Origin: Narthecium ossifragum | Lineage: Eukaryota; Streptophyta; Magnoliopsida; Dioscoreales; Nartheciaceae | NCBI GenBank assembly: GCA_963920575.1 | Contig: OY986965.1 | Coordinates: 11,856,290 to 11,920,289, forward strand | Direction of reading: 5' to 3' | DNA: 64,000 bases | Shown here: positions 46,961-57,357 of the stretch, piece after piece | Numbering within the stretch: the first letter of the stretch is position 1 | Layout of the letters: each line of letters opens with the position of its first letter | Notes under the pieces: generated by a model | Database searches by the model: none | Told to the model about the DNA's origin: nothing | What the model saw: the letters and a program-made list of their open reading frames with translations, nothing else | Program-made: the position numbers and the translations under genes

Positions 46961-48360
46961 ATGGTTCGCAAGCACACCGCCGCCATCAAGAAGGCCACCG
47001 GGAAGGGCAAGGCTGTGTGTTCCTCTTCCTCTCCAGCCGGGCAAACTTCTTCCACACCATCCTCGCAGGCGACATCCTCTCCATCTTCCTCTGGGCCGGC
47101 CGCTGATTCACCTTCTCCTCCTACACGGCCGGTCCGTGCCTCGCGTGCCCCTGCCACTTCGTCTACAGCTCCGGCAGCTTCCAAGAGGAAAGCCTCCGCT
47201 GCCCCTTTGTCATCCAATCCTCGCCGATCCAAGAAGTTGAAAAAGCCCAAGCCCTCCACTGCGCCCACTGACGTTCGAGGCCTAGATCCGCAGTGGCGAC
47301 GGGAGGTACGCCTCGAGTACACCTTTGACGTCTCCTTCTTCCGCACGATCGAGCATGCGCAAGATTCCGTCGCCACACTGGAAGCCCGCGGCTGGCTGCC
47401 CTTCTGCACCCCCTCCACCACTGTTTACCCACGGCTGGCCTGCATGTTCTACCAGAACATGAAGGCTATTCCCTGCGGTAATGAGAGGGACGAGGCTGGT
47501 GATGCCCCAAGCCGGGCCTTGGGCTTCACTTCGATCATTGACGGCGAGGATATCACATTCACTGCCCGGGACGTGGCTGCCCTCTTGGGTGTCCCTCGCC
47601 ACTCCCCTGGTCTCCACCGAGCCACCCCTGAGGAGCTGCCTCGTGAGGTTGATGCCCAGTTGTTTCTCCACCCAGACCGCACTTGAGAGGGCAAATTTGT
47701 GCGGGCAGAGCTGCCCTCTCAGATGTGGTTGATCGACGATATCTTCCGCCGAAACTTTTACCAAACCGGCCACGCCCAATATAGGACTAGCAAGTGGTTG
47801 TGTTCACTATGGTTTTTGGCTAAGTCGTGGTCGATCGACTTGGCCCAGCAGGTCATCGAGGACATGTCCCAGTTTTATTGTGGAGCGGTTCGGGACCGAT
47901 CGCCCAGTTTTAACGATAAACCCGTCCCACACCCCTGCCTTATTTCGGCTTTTCTCGCTAGCCAGGACCTAGTCCCGGAGGGTGAGCCTACTGTCTCGGA
48001 TGCGGCCTTCAGATTTGCCCGCTTCTGTAAGGCCACCTGGGCCAAGGTCCTTAGCCATATGAGGAGAGCAGGCCACCCTCGTCCTCAGCCGAGACCCAGC
48101 AGGACCCAGTCGTCCCCAGAGTTCAGGCCTGTCGAGCACCCGACTATGGGTGAGATCTATCGGGAGCATCGGGCATTCCAGGACGCGGTGCTGCAGCGGT
48201 AGACGCGCGCGACGCCGCCCTACGCCAGGACATCGCCGCCCTACACCAGGTCACGTCGAGTATCCTCGCCCGTCTCGACGCCATCCACCCTCCTCCACCT
48301 GTCACAGATCTCACTTCTTCCCATCCGTTTACTTGTTCAGAGCCGGCACCTCAGGGATGA
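46961..48360 (+). pseudogene. Downstream ORF of the Athila-like element (putative plant transposon protein domain), broken
   Basis: The ATG at 46961 opens MVRKHTAAIKKATGKGKA, then a Ser/Pro/Ala-rich segment and a basic patch RRSKKLKKPK. A folded region follows: ARGWLPFCTPSTTVYPRLAC, MFYQNMKAIPCG and ITFTARDVAALLGVPRHSPG. This resembles the domain often found in plant elements in the env-like position (I believe Pfam PF20167, from memory). TGA at 47684-47686 (fits CGA to TGA) breaks the frame, which then continues to 48199. Near 48200 a one-base shift leads into an Ala/Leu-rich helical tail (ARDAALRQDIAALHQ) ending at 48358-48360. The frame is GC-rich, unlike the AT-rich gag, suggesting a different origin. 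Function unknown; no signal peptide or membrane helix is seen. Confidence 0.65.
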
Positions 48361-50204
48361 TAGACTATATCTAGGGGTATTTTCTGTATTTTCTGGATGG
48401 TTGGAGTGTATCTCTTTTTGTGTTTGGAGGGTGGGTAACTTTTTGTACTCCATTGCTCCACTTTTGTATGTGGTTAACATCATTGATAGTGGATATATAT
48501 ATAAATGATTTTTGGTATGGGGGTGTGCCCCGGGTGTGTCTGTCTGAATGTGGATGTATGTGTCTGTCTGTGGATGTATGTATATGAATGTGGATGTATG
48601 CTTGTAAAAGATGGATGTAGTTACAATTCTGTATTTCAATTTGAATGTAAACATGTTGGATGCAAATGGCATCTTTGTACAGCCCTTGGGCATATTGAAT
48701 AAATAGAGGGAATGCTGTCCAATTTTTCTCAAAATTTTTCTTATCTATCCTTTGATTTCCATAATGCTATGGGTGGTATTTTCTCTATGTTTTTACAGGG
48801 CATACGAGCTATGGATAGCAACACAAAATACGACATTTTGACATCATAACAATACTGTTTTTTACGACTAACCTTGACTCTAATTCCTGTCAAATCTTTC
48901 GTCAAGGTTACATTTTCGTCCATTTCGTCACAAGGTTATCTCTACACTTTACCCTTCTTCCATGCTTGAGGACAAACCCGCTTAAGTTAGGGGGTATGAT
49001 TGCATCATGTTTATAGATAACCTGTGATCGATCTACAGTTAGTAATACGTTTATTTGATTGGTAAATATGCGAAAAATTTTCAACTCTTATGCTAGTATG
49101 GATGACTATTGCATAATTCATCTTCATTCTCATGCTTTGTAAAATTTGGCAAATCACTTCATTAGTAGTGTTATTCTTCCACTTTAATTCTTCTTGCCAT
49201 GCATTAAGGACATTTAAGTGATCCAATCCACTTGTGCACTTACACTTGTATGAGGGGGCAAGTAGTTGTTGATTGGGGGACCTTGATAGTTTGGGAGTCC
49301 AAATCTATTTACACTCGATTGAGATGACTTGTAGTAGGGTTCGAAGCCAAGTTAGAGGCCGAGAGCCAGGTTAATAAAAGTGACTAGTCTTGATTCGTAG
49401 CCTTCTAGGCTCGAGTAGTTAGATTCGAGGGGTGCTTCAACACCTAATGCCCCAAAGCCATCTGGCTTTATAGTCATTGATCTAACACTTGTTAAATGGG
49501 CCTAGTAGAAAGCTTAAGGGATCAAGGCATTGCACGGTCACACTAGTTTCAAATAAAAGCTTGTTGGTCAGCTGTGATTCGTGGCCTGCTAGGTTCGGGA
49601 AATTAAGCCCGAGGGGTGTCTCAACACCCAGTGCCTTTAGGTCATTTGACCGAGGAGCCACTGGCCTAAATCCTGTTACATGGGCCTAGTAGAAAGCCTA
49701 AGGGATCATGGCATTGCACAACCACTGGTTTTAGTCAGAAAAAGAAAAAAAAGAGAAAAGAAAAAGAGAAAAGAAAAAGAGAAAAGAAAAGAAAGAAGAA
49801 CAAAGATTTTACTTTAAATAAAACTTGTCATTTGTTCAACCGGTGTAAAGCACTAAGGATGTCTAGTTTTGATGGGAACCCTACTTGAATAACTATGAGA
49901 CCTCGAATACTTGAGTAGCAACTTTCACTACACGGATTGCTTAGATGAGCTTTAATCTTGTTCAAGTGCTTTGAAGTGTTTGAATGATGCTATTGATGGA
50001 ATTATTCGCTTGCATTTTACTTGTGCGATGGGTTGATGGATGGAGCTATGCATTTGAATCTATGTGTGCATATGAATGAATTTCGAAGCTACTTGAGAAG
50101 TGACTAATTGTTGATCGGGGGATTGCTCTTTTTGAGTTTTTTATTTCTTCTCTTTTCTTTCAAGTTATTTTTCTTTTGCTTTGCTCGAGGACTAGCAAAG
50201 TTCA
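48361..50204 (+). other. Non-coding 3' interior of the Athila-like element with a tandem repeat
   Basis: No gene is seen. A unit of about 181 bp around TGATTCGT(A/G)GCCT and GGCCTAGTAGAAAGC is present in roughly two imperfect copies between 49340 and 49735. A purine-rich AAGAAAAAGAGA tract follows at 49738-49800. Non-coding repeats before the 3' LTR are common in this lineage. Confidence 0.55.
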
Positions 50205-50216
50205 AGTTAGGGGGTG
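50205..50216 (+). other. Polypurine tract of the Athila-like element
   Basis: AGTTAGGGGGTG sits immediately before the 3' LTR start TGATAAGATGTG. Confidence 0.8.
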
Positions 50217-50385
50217 TGATAAGATGTGAAAAGTGCATAAATCACCCTTTTAACTTGGCCTTGTTAGTCTCCGAGCAAGGCCTTACTGATGGATTTTACC
50301 CTATTACAGGTACAAGTGCCCTCAACGAGGATTGGATCAAGTTCCGAACTTAAACGATGTCATTCGGGCCAGTTTTTATGAAGAA

Positions 50386-50684
50386 GATCGATCCTTTATT
50401 AAAGGAAGATCGATCCTGTGCAGTACATCAAGAACAAAGCCAATCAGTTCTGAAGGATCGATCCTCACTATGGGAAGGATCGATCATTTTTGCACATTTT
50501 TCCAGTGACAGAACGCAAATTCTAGAGGATCGATCTTCACACACTAGAGGATCGATCTTCATCGGGGCGCAGCCAGAATTCAAGAAGTAAAAGATCGATC
50601 CTTTCCTAGAGGAGGATCGATCCTTCACGGGACCAGCGTTCACATGAAGCGCATGATCGATCCTCCACCCTATGAGGATCGATC
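50386..50684. repeat. GATCGATC paired array in the 3' LTR
   Basis: Copy of the 40756-41054 array. All ten octamers and the 22-bp offsets are preserved although point differences occur between them. Confidence 0.97.
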
Positions 50685-50849
50685 CTTTGGTGCCAGCCGA
50701 GCAAAATCAATGGCCCAGATCTAATCCGAGTGGGGGAGGCTTGTTTACTATAAATAGACCCCTTAGGGGGGATTTTAGGAGGCTTCTCTTAGTTTTCTCC
50801 AGCCCTTCTAGGTTTCTTACCCAATTGAGAGGAGGACTTATTGGAGTGA

Positions 50850-52545
50850 TGATGAGTGCATGAAAGTGCACTCTGAACATGACTAAGAGCAGCTTATTTG
50901 CTTAGTTTTCATGATTAATATAGGTGATTTTGTCCGTATATGTTGCTTCACAAAGTTATTTGTATTATGCAGGAAATTGAAGCAAAGATGGGTCTTTAAC
51001 GTCAAAATTGTACCTTCTCGGAAGAAATCAGATGATATGTCATATATGGTTAGAAAGCTCTGGAAGTCTAGTTTCTGGAAGTTTTTACGGTTCGTGATTT
51101 TGAGTTTCCTAGAGGAGGATATGCTATTCTGAGTACGAGATGTGCAGACAAAGCAATTATGGAAGGAGAAGATTGATTTGACGCGCTGGTAGGACAATAT
51201 TCGTAATATATTCTCTGGAAGTCCAAATATTCTAAAATTTGAATACGTGATAGAAGGTTCAGTGATCTACAACTTTTATGTTGGATAATTTGTGAGATTC
51301 TAGACGGTGTGATAGCAGATTGGAAGAATACATGAAGTTACATAGGCTGGAAAACTGTTCTGTCGAAGCGGAGGAGAATATTCGTCAAATATTCTATATA
51401 ACTCAGAATATTATGAAATTTTGAGATCTGGTTGAAGACTTCCAAATATACAACTTTCTTGTTGAGCAAGTTTCCAAATTCCGGCTGGATTGGACCTAGT
51501 TGAGACCCGAATAGGGCTGCCTTCAGGAAATCCGAGTCCAACTCAACTAAAACCCTAATTTCGGGGTTCCCCTATATATATGCTTATTTAATCCGAAATT
51601 GAGGAGGCCCCAAGGGGGTTTTCTACAGAGCTTTGGAGGGGAGAAAAGAAAAGGAAGAAGATGAAGAAATCTCCATCCATGGCCGAGTAATCAAGGGGCA
51701 TGGCGGACGGATGATCTAGCGAGGATTAGGGCTTCTACTCCAACAATGGTTCATAGTTTTTAATCTTTATTGTTAAACTCTTTTCTATGTATTGGATCTT
51801 CAAATATTATTTTCAGATTATAGATTTCTATGTGGATGATTAATATTATGAATCCAGTCATGCTTCTTTCATGATCTTATAATCCCATAGTCTTCTCTTT
51901 TGATTCTCCTACCGAGTCTCGTGAGACCTTTGCTATGCATTGCCCGTAGTGACAGCTGGTATTGTGTATTCTTAGGGATCTGATTAGATAAGTTTGGGGC
52001 TCTATACCGTGAGATCTTTGCTATGCATTGCCGATTGTGAGAGTTGGTATTGTGTATTCTTAGAGATCCGGTTAGAGTTAGGGCTTTGTCCCGATGAACT
52101 TTTGCTGCGCGTTGCCTGTAGTGACAGCCGGTATCGTGTATTCTTAGGTTTGGTTGGATGAAGTTAGAACTATAAAAAGGAAGAACCAATCATAGGAAGA
52201 GACATTTATATTTTATCAGATTCATAATTCTATATCTTCCGGTTAAGGCGATTGGGATGTGAATCCCTTAACTGAGTATTGTATGAACCGTTGAGAAGAG
52301 AAGAACCTAAATCCGAGTGACGTGATTCCTAAAGCCTAGCCTTATTAAAAGCCTGATATCTTTAGTTAACATTACATTATCATTTATCCTTTGATCTAAT
52401 TTAGTTTAGTTAGCTTTCTTGATTGTTTTCAATATATTATTATCTGTATTTCTGGATCTTTCCTGCTTGTCAATCTGTGGGATTCGACCTCTCTTATGCT
52501 GTACTGCACCGCGACCGCTGTGCGTGACACATTTGAGCGACATCA
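50850..52545 (+). mobile_element. Third-family solo LTR with AATATTC promoter core, nested in the 3' LTR
   Basis: Starts TGATGAGTGCATGAAAGTGC and ends GAGCGACATCA; these ends are shared with 32184-33685. The insertion splits the phrase GGACTTNTTGGAG/GGAATC that is whole in the 5' LTR. No clean 5-bp TSD is evident (bases TGA remain before the start). The middle (about 51190-51600) matches second-family LTR sequence at 30740-31170 instead of the GATCGATC core of the other third-family copy. TATATATA at 51573-51580 is the likely TATA box. Confidence 0.82.
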
Positions 52546-54459
52546 AGGGAATCCATGGGAGGAGAGCTTCATCAACCTCCATCCATGGATCCAACCAAGA
52601 TGAGTAGCTAACTTCCTTTATCTTGGGATTTCCATGTAGTTGTAGGATTCTTTTGTAGTTTTCTTAGGGTTTTTGATGTGTAATCTTTGGGATTGATCTA
52701 TTGTATGGATTTGAGCATTATTTCCTTATCTTTGTACATGGATCTTATATGTTGAATGGATGAATGCCTTTCTTTGGTATGAGTTAGAACTTGTGCATGA
52801 TAGGTGTTTGTTGTTATGCCCCAATGAGTTGGATGTGCTAGAAACACATCCAATTACATTGGGAGGATTACTATCCCTAGATTAGAGATTAGGGATGCTA
52901 GAACCATCCCTATCTCTCTAATCAAAGGATCCATTCTATCTTTCTCTTGCATTGGATCGAGATGTCGAGGTGCTAGAACCATCTCGATCCAATGCCCGAC
53001 TCCATGCAATATCTTTTTCTTACGACGAATCGATCTTAATCGAAGGTTCGTTAGCGACGATAGAAGCTAATCACTCATTCGTCGACTTTGTGAATGTGAT
53101 TATTTCCGGCGGATGATCCTAAACCGACTTCCGTTGAGCGATAAGTGAGGCTAACCACCCGCTTGTCGACTTCTTGATTTCGCTCGTCCCAATTGGATTA
53201 CACACCTTAATTCCTTAGGAGGCTACATTAGGACCTACAATGAAATGGAGATCCCAAGACCTCTCTATATTAGTTATCTTCCTTTTCACTTAGTTAATTA
53301 CTTTAATAGTCATTAATCCAAAACCCAAATTATTTTAGCTAGTTGTTTGGAGTTATCTATCGAGTACGTTAGTCATTTCTCATTTCCCTGCGAATCGACC
53401 CGGACTCCCGCTAGCTACGTAGTAGTTAGTTAGGATTAGGTATAAATTGTAATCTTTGACGCCCTAGTCACTTTTAACGACAAGTGGTTTGGGCGCGTCA
53501 CTATGAAGTTGAGGCAGAACACTTAAAAAGTAAAAAATGTCATGTAGTGATGTTGTGAAGTTCCTATTTTGGCTCTGCCCAGAGGCCGTTCCTATGCTGA
53601 CTGTTTAATGCAGCAGTCTTTCATGATTAACATATATAACTGCATATTTTCTTTGAATGAATGGAATTTTGATATGAAATATTCTATATTATGTAGGACT
53701 TTGATTCTTATCAAATTCAAGATTTTATATCTACTACTCAAACGTCTCAATTGGAGCTTTATCTTGATGAGCCAATAGTGGATAGAAGGGAAGACATTGA
53801 TGTTCTTAACTTTTGGAAGGCTAATCAATATAGATATCCTGCACTTTCACTCATGGCTCGTGACATATTATCTATACCTTTTTCAACGGTTGCTTCCGAA
53901 TATGCTTTCAGTGGTGGTGGTAGAGTGCTAGATCAATACCGTAGTGTGCTTAAACCTGATGTAGTTTAGGCTTTAGTTTGTACACGTGATTGGTTATATG
54001 GTCACAAAGGTAAGCTAGCAAGTAGCAGCTGATTAAATTAAGTTATTATTAAATTGTCTATCATAACTCATTTATACATATCATGCAGACAATTCGACTC
54101 CTTTGGATGATCTTACTGAGGATGTGATGACTTCAAAATTTGACATGTTCTTATCTATGTGTATTTATATTTTGATCCTATGAAACGATATGGTTGAAGT
54201 TACTTATCTATGTGTTGAAGTTACTGAGGATTTATTTTGATATAGTTGCTTGTCAATGATTGTAATTTGATATGGTTGTTTGTCTATGGTTGTAATTTGA
54301 TTTAGTTATAGTTTGATCTAGTTGTAATTTAATTTAGCTGTAGTTTGATCTAGTTGTAATTTGATTTAGTTGTAGTTTGACCTAGTTGTAATTTGATCTG
54401 ATTGTTATTTAATCTAGTAATTTGATATTTTTGATTGCTGTTAAACAGTGTAGACCTGT

Positions 54460-54660
54460 TCTGACCCGACCGGACCCGACCCGTTTAATAAACGGGTTAG
54501 GTGGGTCGGGTCGGGTTGACCCGTTTATAAACGGGTCAGGTTCGGGTTGATAAACCTAACCCGTTTAATAAACGGGTCGGGTTCGAGTTTGGCTTTTCTT
54601 AAACGGGTCAGTACCCGACCCGACCCGAACCCGACCCGCGAACCCGAATTGCCACCCCTA
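54460..54660 (+). mobile_element. hAT right end: ACCCGACCCG subterminal repeats and TIR
   Basis: Many copies of ACCCGACCCG and AAACGGGT phrases in both directions end at 54660. The reverse complement begins TAGGGGTGGCAATTCGGG, a common plant hAT terminus. The 8 bases after it are AGTATGAG. I could not find the matching left terminus or TSD upstream of 38.5 kb. The AT-rich stretch before it (54240-54430) consists of short GTTGTAATTTGAT-type repeats. Confidence 0.75.
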
Positions 54661-54948
54661 AGTATGAGTAGTCTTCAATCTCCCGTAAGAGTAGTGGCAG
54701 CCATTACATAGATTTAGATTTAGAACTTCCAAAAGTCCTCTTAATTGAGGTGCGGTAGAACTTATCATCCTTCTAATCTTATCCATGTGCTACAGTTGGC
54801 ACACTTCACGTGTCTGGCGACCACGCGCTTATCCCGGGCGCATCCTGTTGTGTTTCTATGTTTTTTCAGGGAACAAGTTTTGATCCCATATTACCCCCAT
54901 GACCTCCAACGGTTGCACCCCATGATCTCATATGGTTAAGCCCTACCA
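54661..54948 (-). repeat. Fragment of the old LTR family, minus orientation
   Basis: On the minus strand 54948-54880 reads the same GGGCTTAACCATATGAGATC and GGAGGTCATGGGGG phrases as 36936-37185. It then diverges. It is cut on its 5' side by the gypsy LTR starting at 54949. Confidence 0.6.
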
Positions 54949-55766
54949 TGTGAGGACCTGTCCCTCTACCCCTGTGGCTCGTTGTACACCGCAAGGGCAA
55001 TTTGATAAAATTATGCCTTCTTGGTTTATTTCACACCCGCGTGTGCACACACTGACCTTGTTTGTGTTAGTGCTTGATTAGAATGGTTAGGTGGACCCGC
55101 TTGGGCGCGCAAAAGCCTATTTTTGGGCTGCTGCCGGCCCGTGAGCGATCGATTGCTCCTTGGAGCGATCGATCGGACTCGGGTCGGTGGCTTTTCTGCT
55201 TTGAGAGGACGACCGCCATTGGCCGTCGCTCTCTACTGTCAGAAGGGGAGGACTTTCCCTCTCCTCCTTCCCCTTTTCCCCTCCCTTCCCGGCTTTCCCC
55301 TTCCCCTTTCTTCCTCTTTTCCTTCTCTTCTCCTCTTCCTTCTTCTTCCTTCTTCTTTCTTCTTCCCGGTTATGTTTTTCCCCTGTTTTCCGGCAGCCAC
55401 CTTCTTCTCCTCCGTTCTCCCTCCTCCACCCATCGTTTTGGCCGTTCCAAGGCTCGTTCGAACCGTGGCGGCGTGAGGAAGATCCCTGTTGTGGTTTGGA
55501 GCTGCGTTGGCGACCAGTTTGTGGGGAATCAGCCGAGGAGTGCGTTTTCGGTAGGTTTCTACCTACTAATGTTGTTTTTGGTTTTTCACTAGATCTAGCC
55601 GTTAGATCTTGCTGATCTTTGTGTTGTTGGATGCATCGTGCTTAGTATAATTTCTATTATAAGTTTTGATAAGCTTTGGTTGAGATTTTAGTAGGATTTA
55701 TGCATGTTTAATTTCGGATCAGTACGTGTATGTTCTTGGGTTGTGATGAACATAATAGTTGTTGAT
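54949..55766 (+). mobile_element. Gypsy-type LTR E (plus), 5' part, interrupted
   Basis: Starts TGTGAGGACCTGTCCC and follows the family, including a pyrimidine-rich run that mirrors the purine-rich run at 19.8-20.0 kb. It is interrupted at 55767 by a minus-strand Athila-type element; the rest would lie beyond the right edge. One octamer pair, 55147/55167 (offset 20 bp). Confidence 0.8.
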
Positions 55767-57357
55767 TGATGTGCTGTCGCAGGCACTCAAAAATAAATCC
55801 AGTACTCGTTAAAATAAATGTAGTAGTGCGAGTACGAGTCGATCCCACGAACAGTGTTTAGCCTAGTTTTGTGCTCAGTGAACAAAGATGGGGGGTTTTA
55901 AACGTGAGGAAAAACAATAAAGAAATAATCTAAAGCGAAGAAACAAGTTGAATCAAGAGAACAAACCTTGGTCTGAGTCAACATCCACCAGGAATCCAAC
56001 AACTGATCATAGATGCAAGTATCAATCAATTTATACCATGAATATTCACCGTCCGAATGAAATCCGAATCTCTCCTCAATCATAGTTAATTAGAAATAAG
56101 CGATCTAATCAACCCTAACTACTGGACAACCTAAGACAAGCGCTGTAGATTTAATCTAGTAGCAGCGTTAAGAATAGGGAGATCGATGAAGCTAAATAAC
56201 ACAAGCACAAGCGGTTGCATTTAATCTAGTTGAATATTCTTCCTAAGATCTAACAAGATATGATCAGCAGCAAATTATTAGATCCTAGTTGCTTCGCAGA
56301 TTAGAGGGATCAAACAATTCCGGATTTGATATCAAACCTAGCAGTAGATCACCATGAATAATAAACTAGTAGGCCTCCTAGCAATTAGACAAGGTAATCA
56401 TGAAGATTTAATCTCAGAAGAACATCCAATACTCATGTATAAATTGAACAATAAAAATAAATTAGATCTCACAGTTTCATTGATTCCGAGGTTTCAGTCT
56501 CCTCGACCAAGGATCAAGATTTAGCCACGCAGGGCCATCAAGAACAATCATCCAAAAGATTTCATAAAACAAGAGAAAACCTAGGAAAATATAAAAGAGG
56601 AGAAAGAGTAGCCAAAAGTGTCCAAGAAATCCCCCTCAAACCCTAGAAAGAGTGCTATTTATAGCCTCAAGTGTATCCACCCTCGGATTAGATACAATCG
56701 TTGATTTTCTTTACTGGGAAAGTCCGATCGATCCTTCTCGGGGTGCTGGATCGATCGAATGCGTAAAAATCTTCAACTTCTATTTACGCCCGAGTCCGAT
56801 CGATCGAACTTTAGGTGTCCGATCGATTTGGCTCATAAAAATCTGCAATTTCTGACATTTCCCTAGTCCGATCGATCCAACTCTAGGAGTCGGATCGATC
56901 TGGCTCAATAGGAGGGATGGTTCGATCGATCGGACCATGTTCAGCCAAAAAATACATGTTCTGTCACGATTCTGCATGGTCCGATCGATCCAACCTGGGG
57001 AGTCGGATCGCTCGGACTGTTCAGCTTATTCACTGCTCTGCCATCCAGACTGCGCCATCGGTACTAAAATTACCGTAACTTCCTCTAGAAAACTCGGAAT
57101 CACGAACCATAAAATTCTTCAGAAACTAGACTTCAAGAGCTTTCCAACCATATATGGAACATCCTCTGGTTCTTCATGAGCAGGTACAGATAAATCTTTA
57201 AAGTTGATCCATGCACTCTTTTCAGCTTCTTTTCGACTTAAGGACTTCAATTGCATCGTAAATCAAAATATAAGAATAATGAGTGTATTTAGGAACTAAA
57301 TAAGCACAGGAGACTAAGTATTAAGGGATAAAAATATAACATTATGCATTCTCATCA
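55767..57357 (-). repeat. 3' LTR of the Athila-type element (1591 bp) with GATCGATC core
   Basis: Ends TGATG...CATCA, followed at 57358 by AATTCCCCCACAC, the reverse of a polypurine tract. Pairs 56726/56749, 56798/56821, 56870/56893 and 56983/57006 all have a 23-bp offset (57006 has one mismatch), with a single octamer at 56924. TATA box CTATAAATAG on minus at 56655-56664. Confidence 0.9.
56655..56664 (-). promoter_or_regulatory. LTR TATA box (CTATAAATAG, minus)
   Basis: Lies about 61 bp downstream, in LTR orientation, of the octamer array, nearly the same distance as in the third-family and Athila-like LTRs. Confidence 0.65.

Larger units (their letters stand above)
40587..53500 (+). mobile_element. 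Complete Athila-like LTR retrotransposon without RT/integrase, 12.9 kb
   Basis: LTRs are 40587-42161 and 50217-53500 (the latter interrupted). TSD CTATG lies at 40582-40586 and 53501-53505. A tRNA-Asp-type primer site follows the 5' LTR and a polypurine tract precedes the 3' LTR. The interior has gag and protease with two nonsense codons and a downstream ORF, but no reverse transcriptase, RNase H or integrase between 45720 and 50216. It is therefore non-autonomous and would need enzymes from a relative. By eye the LTRs differ at about 10 positions in their first 630 bp, so insertion is fairly recent. It sits in the intron of the hAT transposase. Confidence 0.93.
50217..53500 (+). repeat. 3' LTR of the Athila-like element, interrupted by a solo LTR
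   Basis: Homologous to 40587-42161 throughout, with an insertion at about 50847-52545. It carries the same five octamer pairs (50386/50408, 50456/50478, 50528/50550, 50593/50615, 50655/50677, all 22 bp) and TATA box (50749-50756). It ends GGGCGCGTCA at 53500, next to the TSD CTATG. Confidence 0.93.
38507..54183 (+). pseudogene. hAT transposase (BED finger type), split by an LTR element and with two nonsense codons
   Basis: Coding segment 1 is 38507-40150, segment 2 starts at 53697 and a possible segment 3 is 54089-54183, joined by GT-AG borders. The ATG at 38507 follows an acceptor-like CTGCAG. N-terminal BED finger: CKKCGEEYM, then MKRHIKIC. hAT core blocks follow in order: LTSDLWTSI, ITLDNASVN, HCCAHILNLIVQDGL, DVPTRWNST and VLDPRFK. 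Segment 2 has the C-terminal dimerisation block (VLNFWKANQYRYPALSLMAR, IPFSTVASEYAFS). TGA at 39608-39610 and TAG at 53967-53969 interrupt an otherwise continuous frame; each fits a C-to-T change. The intron between segments 1 and 2 is 13.5 kb because a retrotransposon sits in it. Without the insert it would be about 0.6 kb. Confidence 0.85.
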
